64,000 bases of DNA from Castellaniella sp. GTDB lineage: Bacteria; Pseudomonadota; Gammaproteobacteria; Burkholderiales; Burkholderiaceae_B. The notes below the pieces were generated by a model. The model worked only from the letters and a program-made list of their open reading frames with translations, did not search any database and was not told the DNA's origin. Location: the NCBI GenBank assembly GCA_019104865.1, contig JAHRWZ010000037.1:1-64000 (forward strand), in the 5' to 3' direction. The position numbers and the translations under genes are program-made. Below, piece after piece: positions 45,399 through 54,289 of the stretch (positions are counted from its first letter, which is position 1; every line of letters starts with the position of its first letter).

Positions 45399-46822
45399 GC
45401 CGCAAGCGCCCGGAATGTCTGAGGAAAAAATGCCGGGTGCACGGGAGCAACCTGTTGAGTGAGGCCGTCGGCGCGCGACGGGTCCCGATACATCCGATTA
45501 GCCAGAACCAGCGCGGGCAGCGATGAGGCGAACGTGAATGCCGCGATAGGCGCGAGATCCACCCCCCGAGACTGCATGTCGGCAACAACCGTCTGGCGCA
45601 GCACGCGCAACGCGTCGTAACTCGCATCGTCGCCCGCATCGCCCGCGGCAAGCACCTCACCATCAATAAGCGCTACCACGGCAGTCTGCAGGGCCTGCGC
45701 GTCATCCTGCGAGGACGGTTGGTAGGTGCCTGCGGCATCCGCAAGACTGGCGATCGTGACGCGGCGCAGGTGCGCGGCACACGCACTTTGAACGCGTGTC
45801 GACGCCGCACCAATGGGAGACGAAGACGCGACAGTCGTCTGTGGAGCATATCCGGCAAGCTGCGAAAGCATCGAGACGGCATCGGCAGGATCCTGCGCAC
45901 TTGCCGCGACCGACTGAACGAATTCTGCTGCCGCATTGCCGTAGGCGCTCGTGTCGGCAATATTCGCCGCGGCTGTCTGCATCGATGCGCCCGCAGCGAC
46001 TGCTGCGCCTGATGCGGCCGCAGCCACCGTAAGGAGACCCATGGCAGTCGTACCGAGAGGCGCTTTCGGGTTCGAGCCCGAATACCCCGTATTTGCCCCG
46101 CCGAAAAGCGCGCCGAAGTTACCTGAGAGAGTGGATACTGCGTTGAAGACGCGGTTCACGCCATTCACGACGCCAACAGCCATCTGGTAATAGCCAAGCG
46201 CCGTCGACACTGCGGAGCGTACGACGGCGGCTCCCAGTTGAATATCAACCACAACGGTACGTGCGAGATCCGCGAGGGACCCGGCACGCAGCTCATCAGC
46301 GGCCGCTGTGAGCGCATCCGCAGCCGACCGCGCAGAGGCGGGATACTGCCGCACGCCACTGACCATGAGCGTGAGCGTGAACTGAAAAACACGCCCGAGG
46401 TCCTTGCGCTCCTCAATCTCGACATCCAGACACGCGAGGCTGCCCACGACGCCAAATGTCGGATGTACGAGCGTATTGGTGCCATCCGCTTCGCACACGG
46501 AGAGCAGCGCGTTGCGCTGAGCAATGACACCGCCGCCGCCGTAAATCAGGCTGTCCTCGACGAGAAACCCCTGAATGCGGAACTGACGCGGCAGCTTCCC
46601 CATATCCTCCACCCACACCTCGTCACGGAATGGGTAGACATGGACGGCCTGCCGGCGCCCGGCGCGCGTGCGGGCGCTATCGACACCAAACGGCACACCG
46701 CCAAAGGATGCGGCTTGCAGCGATGCCTGCCAGTTGCCACCGCCCAGGGTGAGCAGCCCGTCCACGGCGTTCGCAAGACCGCCGATGCTGCCTGCGACGT
46801 TCAGAATTTGCGTGGTACTCAT
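45395..46822 (-). CDS. DNA circularisation/Mu gp43-like tail protein
   Basis: A 475-aa protein. The conserved N-terminal domain is clear: WQASLQAASFGGVPFGVDSA, then HVYPFRDEVWVEDMG and FRIQGFLVEDSLIYGGGG. In Mu this is protein N, a tail protein needed for genome circularisation. It overlaps the tape measure gene by ATGA. Confidence 0.88.
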   Translation of the reverse strand: MSTTQILNVAGSIGGLANAVDGLLTLGGGNWQASLQAASFGGVPFGVDSARTRAGRRQAVHVYPFRDEVWVEDMGKLPRQFRIQGFLVEDSLIYGGGGVIAQRNALLSVCEADGTNTLVHPTFGVVGSLACLDVEIEERKDLGRVFQFTLTLMVSGVRQYPASARSAADALTAAADELRAGSLADLARTVVVDIQLGAAVVRSAVSTALGYYQMAVGVVNGVNRVFNAVSTLSGNFGALFGGANTGYSGSNPKAPLGTTAMGLLTVAAAASGAAVAAGASMQTAAANIADTSAYGNAAAEFVQSVAASAQDPADAVSMLSQLAGYAPQTTVASSSPIGAASTRVQSACAAHLRRVTIASLADAAGTYQPSSQDDAQALQTAVVALIDGEVLAAGDAGDDASYDALRVLRQTVVADMQSRGVDLAPIAAFTFASSLPALVLANRMYRDPSRADGLTQQVAPVHPAFFPQTFRALAA

Positions 46823-48690
46823 GGCATGGCACCCAGCATTTGATAATTGACTCTGGTGGGCAACCCTGAGCCGTCGGAATTCGCCGCATCCACGCGAGTT
46901 CCAGGCGGGGCGGAGACGTTGATGTTGATTTGCGGGGTGGCGCCAGCATTACCGCCGCCGTTGGCGGCCTGCCAGCCGGCCAGAACTTCCTGCGCGAGTC
47001 TGCCGCGCTCGCGCATCTGCGTTTCGGTGTCGCGCGGACGCAAGTCGTATCGCGAGACGATGGCTCCAGAATCAGCAGCTGTTGTTGCGCCGGAGAGCAT
47101 GTCTCCGGCGTCGCGGGTCATTCGTTTGCCGGATCGCAGCTCCCAATCGAAGAACTTCTCCTGTTCATCGAGCGTGGACTGACGAATGTCGTGACCGAAC
47201 ACGCGCTTGAAGTCGTCTTGCCGGTCCGGGTGCCATTGGCCGATGCCGTAGGCCAGCCCGTTATCGCCCACGGCATACGGGTTCATGTGCGACTCCTGCA
47301 TCAGGTTCGAGACGATTCCCGATGCCTGCTCAGCGGTCCATCCGCGCGCCATGAAACGGTTGACGGCACCGACCACAGCCGGATCTTTCGCCCCCAGCGG
47401 GTAAGCTTTCGTCGCACTGATACTGCGCTTTCCATCGCCAGCACGGATTGCGGCGAGCATTTGATCTTCGCCCACCCCTAGATTTTTGCTGTAAACCATG
47501 GCGCCCGCGCCCAAAAGCAGCGGATTTAGTGCCCACCACGGGCGCATCATTCCTGCTGCCGCACCTGCCGCTTCGGCGCCGGCGGTCGCCTTCAGCGCAT
47601 CGGCTGCGGTCTTCGCCGCGGTGATGCCAGCGGCAAACCTCACGATCGAACCCGTCCAACTCGCCAGCGTGGAGGCGAACTTGATCGCGATGAGGCCGGT
47701 CAGGACATTGCCCCAGCCGCCAAACACATCCACGACCTTGTTCACCGATTCGTAGATGCCGCTCCAGTTCACACTCGAAATCCAATTCGTGAATTTCTGC
47801 ACCGCTCCGGTGAGCCGATCAGCAATGTCCACGCGATGTGCATCGAGCCAGCGCGTGAACCCCTCGATCATCGGCTGGAGAACCGGCAGGAGCTTGTCAC
47901 CGATGGTATTGGAGAGAACCGATACACTCGCGCCCACATCCACGAGACGATCATGGAACACGCGCGCCCGCTCGATGGCGGCAGCGCTTGGAGCGTAGCC
48001 ATCAACCAGCGCGCGCTGGCGGTCTGCGCTGAAGGTGCCGCGCTGAATCATCGGCAAAAGCGACCCCATGCCCAGGGCATCGGCGGCCGTGCGCTGGCCA
48101 GCCGGATTGCGAATCCGTGCAAGCGCGCCCAGCAAGTCATGCTGGGTCTTTTGATAATCGATGTCGCCCGACTTGGTATGCGAGATGCCCACGCCCAGCC
48201 GGTTCATGAGCATCATCGCCTGCGGGTTCGCACCAAACGCGGCACCCCGGATGACATCCTGCGATGAAACCATGCTCTGATCGAACGCTGCCGCAGTCAC
48301 CCCGGCACGCTTGGCAGCGTAATGCCAGGCTTGGAGGCTTTGCGCGGACATGCCGAGCTGGCGCGAGGTCTGCTGTAGCGTGAAACCGAAATTCGCCCAG
48401 CTGGTAGCAATCGTTCCAACACCAGCCGCGCCCAGCATGCCGGTGACGGCGGCCAGCCCCGGGACGATGGAGGCGATGCGATCGGAGGCTTCGCGTGCAG
48501 TATGCGCGATGGTGCGCAGGCCCACCTCGACTCGGGAAATCGCCACCGTGCCGCGCCGCCCGGTATCGACCAGGCCACGCGTCAGTTTGGCGAGCGGATT
48601 CGCGATCTTCGCGAGCCGCTCCTGGATCGCAGACGCCTTTTTCGTGGCATCGTCGATCACCGAAATTCGGTAAGTGAGGTCAGTTGCCAT
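46819..48690 (-). CDS. tail tape measure protein with tail-tip lysozyme domain
   Basis: A 623-aa protein. The N-terminal 350 residues are the helical tape measure type (ISVIDDATKKASAIQERL, QTSRQLGMSAQSLQAWHYAA). Around 440-560 lies a phage tail lysozyme-like domain: MARGWTAEQASGIVSNLMQE, then AYGIGQWHPDRQDDF. This would cut peptidoglycan during injection. It is rather short for a myovirus tape measure, implying a short tail. The start overlaps the frameshifted chaperone product by 11 bases. Confidence 0.9.
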   Translation of the reverse strand: MATDLTYRISVIDDATKKASAIQERLAKIANPLAKLTRGLVDTGRRGTVAISRVEVGLRTIAHTAREASDRIASIVPGLAAVTGMLGAAGVGTIATSWANFGFTLQQTSRQLGMSAQSLQAWHYAAKRAGVTAAAFDQSMVSSQDVIRGAAFGANPQAMMLMNRLGVGISHTKSGDIDYQKTQHDLLGALARIRNPAGQRTAADALGMGSLLPMIQRGTFSADRQRALVDGYAPSAAAIERARVFHDRLVDVGASVSVLSNTIGDKLLPVLQPMIEGFTRWLDAHRVDIADRLTGAVQKFTNWISSVNWSGIYESVNKVVDVFGGWGNVLTGLIAIKFASTLASWTGSIVRFAAGITAAKTAADALKATAGAEAAGAAAGMMRPWWALNPLLLGAGAMVYSKNLGVGEDQMLAAIRAGDGKRSISATKAYPLGAKDPAVVGAVNRFMARGWTAEQASGIVSNLMQESHMNPYAVGDNGLAYGIGQWHPDRQDDFKRVFGHDIRQSTLDEQEKFFDWELRSGKRMTRDAGDMLSGATTAADSGAIVSRYDLRPRDTETQMRERGRLAQEVLAGWQAANGGGNAGATPQININVSAPPGTRVDAANSDGSGLPTRVNYQMLGAMP

Positions 48691-48838
48691 CGTCGGATTC
48701 CATGCGTCGCGCCATGCGATGCCACCAGAGCAGTTCGCTCAATTTCAAGCCCAGGACGTCCCTGGGGGACCAGCCGTAATATTTCGTGGTTGCGGCGATG
48801 GTCATTTCCCAATTCACCGCAACCCGCCTCATTTTCCC
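48680..48838 (-). CDS. C-terminal extension of the tail chaperone, read after a -1 frameshift
   Basis: After slippage at the heptamer G GGA AAA the minus strand reads about 52 codons ending in TGA at 48680-48682. The extension carries NWEMTIAATTKYYGWSPRD then VLGLKLSELLWWHRMARRME, which looks like the second half of Mu- or P2-type tail chaperones. It has no own ribosome binding site. The product would be a fusion to the 106-aa protein encoded upstream. Confidence 0.8.
   Translation of the reverse strand, partial: GKMRRVAVNWEMTIAATTKYYGWSPRDVLGLKLSELLWWHRMARRMESDDGN
48788..48838 (-). promoter_or_regulatory. programmed -1 ribosomal frameshift signal
   Basis: GGGAAAA at 48838-48832 is in the correct phase (G GGA AAA), directly before the zero-frame TGA (48831-48829). 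Seven bases later an 11-base stem begins: GGTTGCGGTGA (48824-48814) pairs with TCGCCGCAACC (48798-48788), all pairs allowing one G-T wobble. This is the standard arrangement of a slippery site plus downstream structure. Confidence 0.85.
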
Positions 48839-49149
48839 GAGTCGTCGCCCTCTTCCGGCTCATCAATTTCGGGGTTGAGAAAATCCATGAGATAGCTGGA
48901 CGCTTTCGTGAAATCGCGCGCGCGCATCTTGCCAATGACGGCCAGCGGCACGCCAGAAACTTTCGCGATCAGATAACGCAGAGCATCGCCCGCGTCCTTG
49001 CCGCTTCGCCGGTTGAAATCCAGGACTTCTTCGGCAAGCGGCTCGCGCAGATCCAGCTTGCTGTAGCTCTGCGCTTCGATGCCCTCACCCAGGGTTATCG
49101 GGTGACGCAGCGTGAGCGTCATTTCGTCTTGCAGTTCTTTCTGAGTCAT
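48829..49149 (-). CDS. tail assembly chaperone, Mu gp41-like (zero-frame product)
   Basis: A 106-aa protein of the phage tail assembly (gp41/GpE) family: MTLTLRHPITLGEGIEAQSY, DLREPLAEEVLDF, then GVPLAVIGKMRARDFTKASS. It ends with DDSGK and a TGA right after the slippery site. A longer frameshifted form is expected at a lower level; the ratio is what controls tail-tube assembly around the tape measure. Confidence 0.88.
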   Translation of the reverse strand: MTQKELQDEMTLTLRHPITLGEGIEAQSYSKLDLREPLAEEVLDFNRRSGKDAGDALRYLIAKVSGVPLAVIGKMRARDFTKASSYLMDFLNPEIDEPEEGDDSGK

Positions 49150-49154
49150 GGCTA

Positions 49155-49523
49155 TCAGCTCGCAGTCTGTTCAGAAACCAGGGGGCCTTCGAATTTGAGG
49201 TCAACGGTGGCCTCGGTCGAATCCACCTCCTGTGCATCCACGCAGGCCATGTTGCGGCCCACCACCGTTTTGCCATTGGCAAGCTGCAGCACCACGGTGG
49301 CGTTGCGCATGCTGTTGAAGGCGGCAATCACCGTGTCGCCTGAGTCACGGCCCGTGATCGAGATGGAACCCGGCACGGGCGTCTCTTTCACGCCGTGATA
49401 GCCGTCCATGCCCATGAGGGTTTCGCGGCGCACGGTGGAGGGGCTGTATTTCGCACCGCCCGAGATCATGTAGGATTCGCCGTCCACCGTGATCTGCGCG
49501 GTACCGGCCAGAAGGTTCGCCAT
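49155..49523 (-). CDS. tail tube protein, Mu gpM-like
   Basis: A 122-aa protein with NLLAGTAQITVDGESYMISG, then RRETLMGMDGYHGVKETPVPG, the pattern of the Mu tail tube protein family. It is between sheath and chaperone as expected. It forms the inner tube of the contractile tail. Confidence 0.9.
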   Translation of the reverse strand: MANLLAGTAQITVDGESYMISGGAKYSPSTVRRETLMGMDGYHGVKETPVPGSISITGRDSGDTVIAAFNSMRNATVVLQLANGKTVVGRNMACVDAQEVDSTEATVDLKFEGPLVSEQTAS

Positions 49524-49542
49524 ATCGAGGCTCCTGAAAATG

Positions 49543-49564
49543 AAAAACCCGGCAAGGGCCGGGT
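49543..49564 (-). terminator. intrinsic terminator between sheath and tube genes
   Basis: CCCGGC, loop AAGG, GCCGGG with T-run on the minus strand side. It lies in a 65-base gap inside the late operon. Confidence 0.75.
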
Positions 49565-49588
49565 CGATGGTCTGTGAAAGAGGCGCGG

Positions 49589-51103
49589 TTATGCGGGCAC
49601 GATGTTCGTGAACTGCATCAGGAGCGCGAAGATGCGCAGCTGATCAATGAGCACGGCCGGGTACAGGACGTTCACGCGGTTGGGGTTCGCCTGATCCTGC
49701 TGGACGATGAGGCCCTGCGCGAAGACGGCAGCCCCCTGCACCCAGCCCCTGTCGTCTTGCATCGACTGATAGTCGGCAATGAGGTCTGCCTTGATCGTGT
49801 TCGGGGTTACGATGTTGGATCCTGGCGCCGGACGCGTGTCGTTTGCCGCGAGCTTCTTGCGGGCATATTTGGTGGTCACCACGGTTTTCAGGCTTCGCAG
49901 CACCGCCGTGAGTGTGTGCATGGTCTCGACCTCCAGATAACTGTTGTCGGGCTGGCCGAAGCTATTTTTCTGGTAGGTCGTGATGAGATTTTCGATGGCG
50001 ACTGTACCGTCGTCAGCCACCGTGAACGTGCTGACGCCCGTATAGAGCAGCGTATTGCGATCGGTGAGGTGGAACCTGGATGCCACAGGCGGCGCGAGGA
50101 CGCTTGCAAGCGCCACGGTCTGCATGGGCTGCGCCGGATCAGCACGGCAGGACACAGCGGCTGCGGCAGTGAGATCGGCCGCGAAAACCCAGGCCGGAGT
50201 GGGCGAGTCGTTGAACCCCATGATGGAGACATGCTCGTCATTGCGCGTCGCGCCAAACGTCTGACATGTGGCCAGCGTCCCGCGGTAAGCGCCAAATGCG
50301 TGCCCGTAGAGCTGCTGCGACCAGCTCCAACGGCCGGTGGTCGTGGAGAGGAACGCCTTGACGGCATCGAGCGACGTCGCATCGGTGTACGGCATCGCGA
50401 TGAAATCGAAGAGCATGTCTCCCAGGCTCGCGAGAGCCGTGGTGAGCGTCGGGTTTGTCGCGCCGCCGGCCATGGGCGTGATCGTCACAGTCAGCCCCGG
50501 CGGCAACGCCTCGCCCGACAGGGCACCCCGGTAATTCACGCGGATGTCGATATCGTTGCCGGCAAGGCCCTTGTTTTTCGCGGTGATGTTGACTTTCGAG
50601 GGTGTGACGCCATCCACAGCCGCGGTCACCGGCAGGTCCGGCAGCGCATTGATGGCCGCCGTCAGGGCCGTTGCGAGTTGGGAGACCGTCATGGCCGCTG
50701 TGCATACGAGCGAGACAACCGGCGACCCAGCGAAGGCTGCGATGTACAGCGAGAGCACCCCCGTTGCTGTGGCAGCGCTCGTGAATGCGACAGACCCCGT
50801 GGCAGCCACGGCGCTTGCATCGTCAGCCAGCGGCAGATACCAGACCTCGCCAAAGCCGTCTCGTGCGCGATAGGCCTGCGTCATGAGTGCGAGCATCGAA
50901 CCCTGACCGCCCACGGCTTTCGCGTCGGACACGCCTTGGGATATTGCAGGCGTATTGGCGGTGCCAGTGCCTGCGGCGGTCATCTGACCAATGATGAGCG
51001 CGCGCTGATTGACCGTCCCTGTGTTCGCTCGGCTCGGATCGATGTCGGCGTAGAACAGCGGGACGCGGATATTCTGCGGGATGTTCGGAAATTGGATTGT
51101 CAT
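49589..51103 (-). CDS. tail sheath protein, Mu gpL-like
   Basis: A 504-aa contractile sheath protein. Recognisable parts: IPQNIRVPLFYADIDPSRAN, QRALIIGQM, and the C-terminal conserved core with YLEVETMHTLTAVLRSLKTV and LIADYQSMQDDRGWVQG. It starts right at the stop of the DUF2635 gene. Confidence 0.93.
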   Translation of the reverse strand: MTIQFPNIPQNIRVPLFYADIDPSRANTGTVNQRALIIGQMTAAGTGTANTPAISQGVSDAKAVGGQGSMLALMTQAYRARDGFGEVWYLPLADDASAVAATGSVAFTSAATATGVLSLYIAAFAGSPVVSLVCTAAMTVSQLATALTAAINALPDLPVTAAVDGVTPSKVNITAKNKGLAGNDIDIRVNYRGALSGEALPPGLTVTITPMAGGATNPTLTTALASLGDMLFDFIAMPYTDATSLDAVKAFLSTTTGRWSWSQQLYGHAFGAYRGTLATCQTFGATRNDEHVSIMGFNDSPTPAWVFAADLTAAAAVSCRADPAQPMQTVALASVLAPPVASRFHLTDRNTLLYTGVSTFTVADDGTVAIENLITTYQKNSFGQPDNSYLEVETMHTLTAVLRSLKTVVTTKYARKKLAANDTRPAPGSNIVTPNTIKADLIADYQSMQDDRGWVQGAAVFAQGLIVQQDQANPNRVNVLYPAVLIDQLRIFALLMQFTNIVPA

Positions 51104-51304
51104 TTACTTGCTCCCTTTGGAGGCCATGGCGGGGGCGTCGGACGCGGACTGCGTCGCGGGCGGGTTCGCGCGCACCACATCGCCGTCGCGCAGACGGCGC
51201 ACCCAGTACAGGTCGAAGTCATCGACCTGCATACCCTCGTCGGGCATGAACTGCTTTCGGACCGGATCGATCACGCGAAGGCCGGCTTTCGGTTTGACGT
51301 ACAT
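51104..51304 (-). CDS. DUF2635 phage protein, Mu gp38-like
   Basis: A 66-aa protein beginning MYVKPKAGLRVIDPVRKQFM and continuing WVRRLRDGDVV, the DUF2635 signature. It is found just before the sheath gene in Mu-like tails. Function unknown. Confidence 0.85.
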   Translation of the reverse strand: MYVKPKAGLRVIDPVRKQFMPDEGMQVDDFDLYWVRRLRDGDVVRANPPATQSASDAPAMASKGSK

Positions 51305-51313
51305 GCGTCGCTC

Positions 51314-51865
51314 CTATGATTGAGGTAGATCGATGGTGGCGCCCGGTATCGGCGTGCCGTTGGGTTCCGTGATCTGCACATCCACACCCTGCAGGGGCAC
51401 CACGGGCACCGGGTAGAAATCCTCGGGCCCCTGAACAAACTCCATGCCGATTGCAACATCGACCTGTCCGATGGGCCGCTCGCCATCGGATGAGATATCG
51501 AGCGCTGAGCGAAAAAACGGGTAATGCTGCAACACGCTCATGAGCGGCGGATAGTTGATGACGGCCGCCTTGATCTGCTCGCGATACTGTTCAAGCAACA
51601 CCTGAGCGGCGGCAGCGTCCTGATTGCCCTGCGCGCCGGCAACATGGATGCGTGCGGAGACATGAATCGTCGCGGTCACAGTAAACGCAGGCGGCCCATT
51701 GCGACCAAAACTCGCTCCGTCTTCCTGTGTCGCGGACACGATGATCGCGGGATAGCTTCCCGCCCACGTATCCCATGTGCGCGGTGAGAACACGTTGGCT
51801 CCGGCGGGGGTCGCGTTTTGCAAAGCGGCGACAGTGAGTGCGCGAAGGTCGGCGCTGGTTGTCAT
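51314..51865 (-). CDS. tail terminator-like protein, Mu gp37-like (DUF1834-like)
   Basis: A 183-aa protein: NVFSPRTWDTWAGSYPAIIV, then FTVTATIHVSARIHV and QVLLEQYREQIKAAVINYPP. By its place ahead of DUF2635 and sheath genes and its fold-like pattern it corresponds to Mu gp37, probably at the tail-neck junction. Overlaps the previous gene by ATGA. Confidence 0.75.
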   Translation of the reverse strand: MTTSADLRALTVAALQNATPAGANVFSPRTWDTWAGSYPAIIVSATQEDGASFGRNGPPAFTVTATIHVSARIHVAGAQGNQDAAAAQVLLEQYREQIKAAVINYPPLMSVLQHYPFFRSALDISSDGERPIGQVDVAIGMEFVQGPEDFYPVPVVPLQGVDVQITEPNGTPIPGATIDLPQS

Positions 51866-52191
51866 ACAGGGTCCGTCCTCTGGAGCTCCAGGCGCATCTC
51901 GCTGACACCGTCTGGCTGGGCATCGGCAATGACGTAGGTGCCGCCGTTACTCAACACCCTGATGGCATCGCCTTGCGCAGGCACTGCGCTTGGAAACTGA
52001 GCGGTGCGCACGACCAGCACTGGGCGCACCGTATTGACGCCTACGCTACCGTCGCCCAATGAAACCGCTTGTGTGTGGCCGTTGAAAAAGATCCCGACGA
52101 CCGCAAGGGGAAATCCCCCCCGAGGCGTGAAAATGGCTGCCTCGGAGAAAACGCCATGTACAGCCGAATTCACGGAATCAAAATCAACCAT
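51862..52191 (-). CDS. head-tail joining protein
   Basis: A 109-aa protein: VHGVFSEAAIFTPRGGFPLA, then VVRTAQFPSAVPAQGDAIRV and YVIADAQPDGVSEMRLEL. The beta-rich layout with the ending on RLELQR is that of small head-tail attachment proteins (Gifsy-2 type). It connects the lambda-like head genes with the Mu-like tail genes. Confidence 0.65.
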   Translation of the reverse strand: MVDFDSVNSAVHGVFSEAAIFTPRGGFPLAVVGIFFNGHTQAVSLGDGSVGVNTVRPVLVVRTAQFPSAVPAQGDAIRVLSNGGTYVIADAQPDGVSEMRLELQRTDPV

Positions 52192-52193
52192 GG

Positions 52194-52433
52194 TCAGACC
52201 CTGTGCACGTGCGGCCCACTCGCCGTGCCAAAGCTCGGGCCGTTATCCAGGCGAATGACAGGGGCCGACGGGTCGACGAGAAATCCCACCGATCGCAGGC
52301 GCTCAACGTCCGCAGCCGGCAGTTCCACCTCGTCACCCGCCGCATGGCTGACGCCATCGGGTCCCACCACTGTGCGTCCGCGCGCAACCGTCGCCCTCAC
52401 GAGCTGCGCGGGATCAGGGTTACGGGCGGCCAT
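52194..52433 (-). CDS. small phage head-region protein
   Basis: A 79-aa protein (TVVGPDGVSHAAGDEVELPA then VERLRSVGFLVD), resembling short proteins that follow capsid genes in many prophages. It starts in a TAATG overlap with the capsid stop. Function unknown. Confidence 0.65.
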   Translation of the reverse strand: MAARNPDPAQLVRATVARGRTVVGPDGVSHAAGDEVELPAADVERLRSVGFLVDPSAPVIRLDNGPSFGTASGPHVHRV

Positions 52434-53506
52434 TAGCTAAGCACCGCCGGGCAGACGTTCGCGCAGAAACACGCATTCACGCGACTCGGGATCACGATCG
52501 GCGAGGACTGCATCATGATGAGGCGCTGCGGAGGATCGTTTTCGATCCAGGTTTTCGGGGCGAATGGCAGCGCCTCATAGTTGAATGCCGGATCCATGAT
52601 CTGACCGAAAGCGCGCGTGCCCATCAGGCTCGCGCCGGTCATGATGATGGTTCCGTCCACCAGCATCGGGCGCTCGACGTCGTTTTCGTCGACAAACCAG
52701 TCGTTGTAGACCCACAGGTCATACTGACCCCAACGGCCCTTGTAGACGGCGCCATTGTCGATCTGAGCGCCCGGGTTAATGGCGTTGCCAAACGGCGCCA
52801 TAGCCGGGAACACGATGGCGGTCTTCAGCGTGGGGTCGGCGATGAATCCCGTCCACGCGCTGGGGGTGAAAATGATGTCGGTGACCTTCGCGCCGGACTT
52901 CTTCAGGATCTGATGCTGCCACGCTTCGATATTGGCCGCCGGGGTAGCCGTGGGGGTCGTGCCGCCGACATTAGCGGGCGTCCATTGCTGTCCACCGGTC
53001 AGAGCCACGGTGAGCGACGAGTCGCGCCCGAAGTCCACCACAACGGTCTGAAATCCCTCGCCCTCAATCGTGACCGTGCCCGAGCGCAGAGCCGAAGCGG
53101 CCATCCATTCCAGACGACGGTTCAGAACGTCGATCTGATCGGTCATCTCGGCTTCGAGATTCGCCATTTCGCGCTCGATGCCCTTCAGGTCGCCGCCGAT
53201 GCGCTCGCCGATCATGCGGCGCACGGGCTTGCGCAGGTCCGGGGCGCGCTTGTCTTTGATGTACGCGGGCTTGAACGTGTTGGTCTGCATGCGGCGCTGC
53301 TCGACCAGCTTGCCTTCGACCAGCGGCGAGACAAAGGGCGCCATCCGGCGCTTACCGACATCCACGTCGATCGAGACGAACTCGGAATCCGCCGTCACGA
53401 TGTTGGGAAAGAACTTGTCCAGAAGGAAGGTCTGCGCGAGCTTCAGGTTCGGGACCACCTGAATGAGCGTATTGGTGTCGTACACCAGCGAAGGGGCGGT
53501 TGCCAT
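52433..53506 (-). CDS. major capsid protein, lambda gpE family
   Basis: A 357-aa major capsid protein. The family blocks are visible: FLLDKFFPNIVTADSEFVSI, FVSPLVEGKLVEQRRMQTNT, KPAYIKDKRAPD and near the end PMLVDGTIIMTGASLMGTRA. This is the HK97-fold gpE group. Confidence 0.93.
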   Translation of the reverse strand: MATAPSLVYDTNTLIQVVPNLKLAQTFLLDKFFPNIVTADSEFVSIDVDVGKRRMAPFVSPLVEGKLVEQRRMQTNTFKPAYIKDKRAPDLRKPVRRMIGERIGGDLKGIEREMANLEAEMTDQIDVLNRRLEWMAASALRSGTVTIEGEGFQTVVVDFGRDSSLTVALTGGQQWTPANVGGTTPTATPAANIEAWQHQILKKSGAKVTDIIFTPSAWTGFIADPTLKTAIVFPAMAPFGNAINPGAQIDNGAVYKGRWGQYDLWVYNDWFVDENDVERPMLVDGTIIMTGASLMGTRAFGQIMDPAFNYEALPFAPKTWIENDPPQRLIMMQSSPIVIPSRVNACFCANVCPAVLS

Positions 53507-53540
53507 ACTTCATCTCCAAGAGAATTGACCGAGCGCCCAT

Positions 53541-53565
53541 AAAAAAACCGCATTCGAAGATGCGG
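53541..53565 (-). terminator. intrinsic terminator between decoration and capsid genes
   Basis: CCGCAT, loop, ATGCGG stem at 53548-53565 followed on the minus strand by a run of seven T. On the plus strand it also has a short T-run. Confidence 0.8.
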
Positions 53566-53588
53566 CTCTTTTGTGGGTGGGTGATTGG

Positions 53589-54266
53589 TTAGGTGGGGTC
53601 CGAGGCCGAGACCGAGGATTTGACGAAGATGCCAACGGCACGCAATGCCGTGGTGAGCGTGGGAATCGTCCAGGACGCGTCATACGCGATCGCCCGGGCG
53701 TTCACCTCAGCCAGCACGTAGGCGCCGGTGGTGATGGGCCCCGCACTCGCATCGGCGTCATCGGCGAGGATAGCGACCGGGTTTTGGCTGCCATCGCTGG
53801 CGGTTTTCACCGACAGGATGAATTGTCCAACGGCATCCGTCACATTGATCGTGAAGCTGTCGCCAGCGGAAAACACCGGGGTACCCGCAGTGATCGTGAA
53901 GCCGATGCCAGACTGCGAGTAGGCTGTGCCGGTTGTGGCGTTAGGCAGCGAGGCCCCTTCGGGATCGATCACCGTCCAGTTCGTGGCCGAAGTCGCTGTG
54001 ATCGTGTAAACGCCAGTCTTGACGCCAGCGCCCGTCGACAGAGAGCCGATAGTGCCCGTTCCGACGTTGGTGCCAGCGGCGGACACTGCGTTCAGGCTAG
54101 TAACCATGCCCAGCACCGAGCCACGCTTGAGCGCGCCCGCGGCCAGGATGATCGGCTGCGAGACGATCTTGAGGTTTCCGGCGATGAGTTGGTCGGGAAC
54201 ATAGGTTTCCGCCCAGATACCGGGCTGTTGGGGATTGTCCCCAATCGTGCTGATGGGAAGTGCCAT
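53589..54266 (-). CDS. head decoration protein (lambda gpD-like)
   Basis: A 225-aa protein: AETYVPDQLIAGNLKIVSQP and ILAAGALKRGSVLGMVTS match the decoration protein family, with an inserted Gly/Ser/Thr-rich beta domain (about 65-145), making it about twice lambda gpD. The insert may be a surface-exposed module on the capsid. Confidence 0.85.
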   Translation of the reverse strand: MALPISTIGDNPQQPGIWAETYVPDQLIAGNLKIVSQPIILAAGALKRGSVLGMVTSLNAVSAAGTNVGTGTIGSLSTGAGVKTGVYTITATSATNWTVIDPEGASLPNATTGTAYSQSGIGFTITAGTPVFSAGDSFTINVTDAVGQFILSVKTASDGSQNPVAILADDADASAGPITTGAYVLAEVNARAIAYDASWTIPTLTTALRAVGIFVKSSVSASDPT

Positions 54267-54289
54267 TTCAGTAGCTCCTTACGGGGGGA

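Noticed and set aside
48657..48935. 92-codon minus-strand frame at the chaperone/tape measure junction
   Set aside because: It is neither in the chaperone frame nor in the -1 frame; the real extension is the shorter one after the slippery site.
49574..51319. 581-codon plus-strand open frame over the sheath gene
   Set aside because: Antisense shadow of the tail sheath gene, Arg/His-rich.
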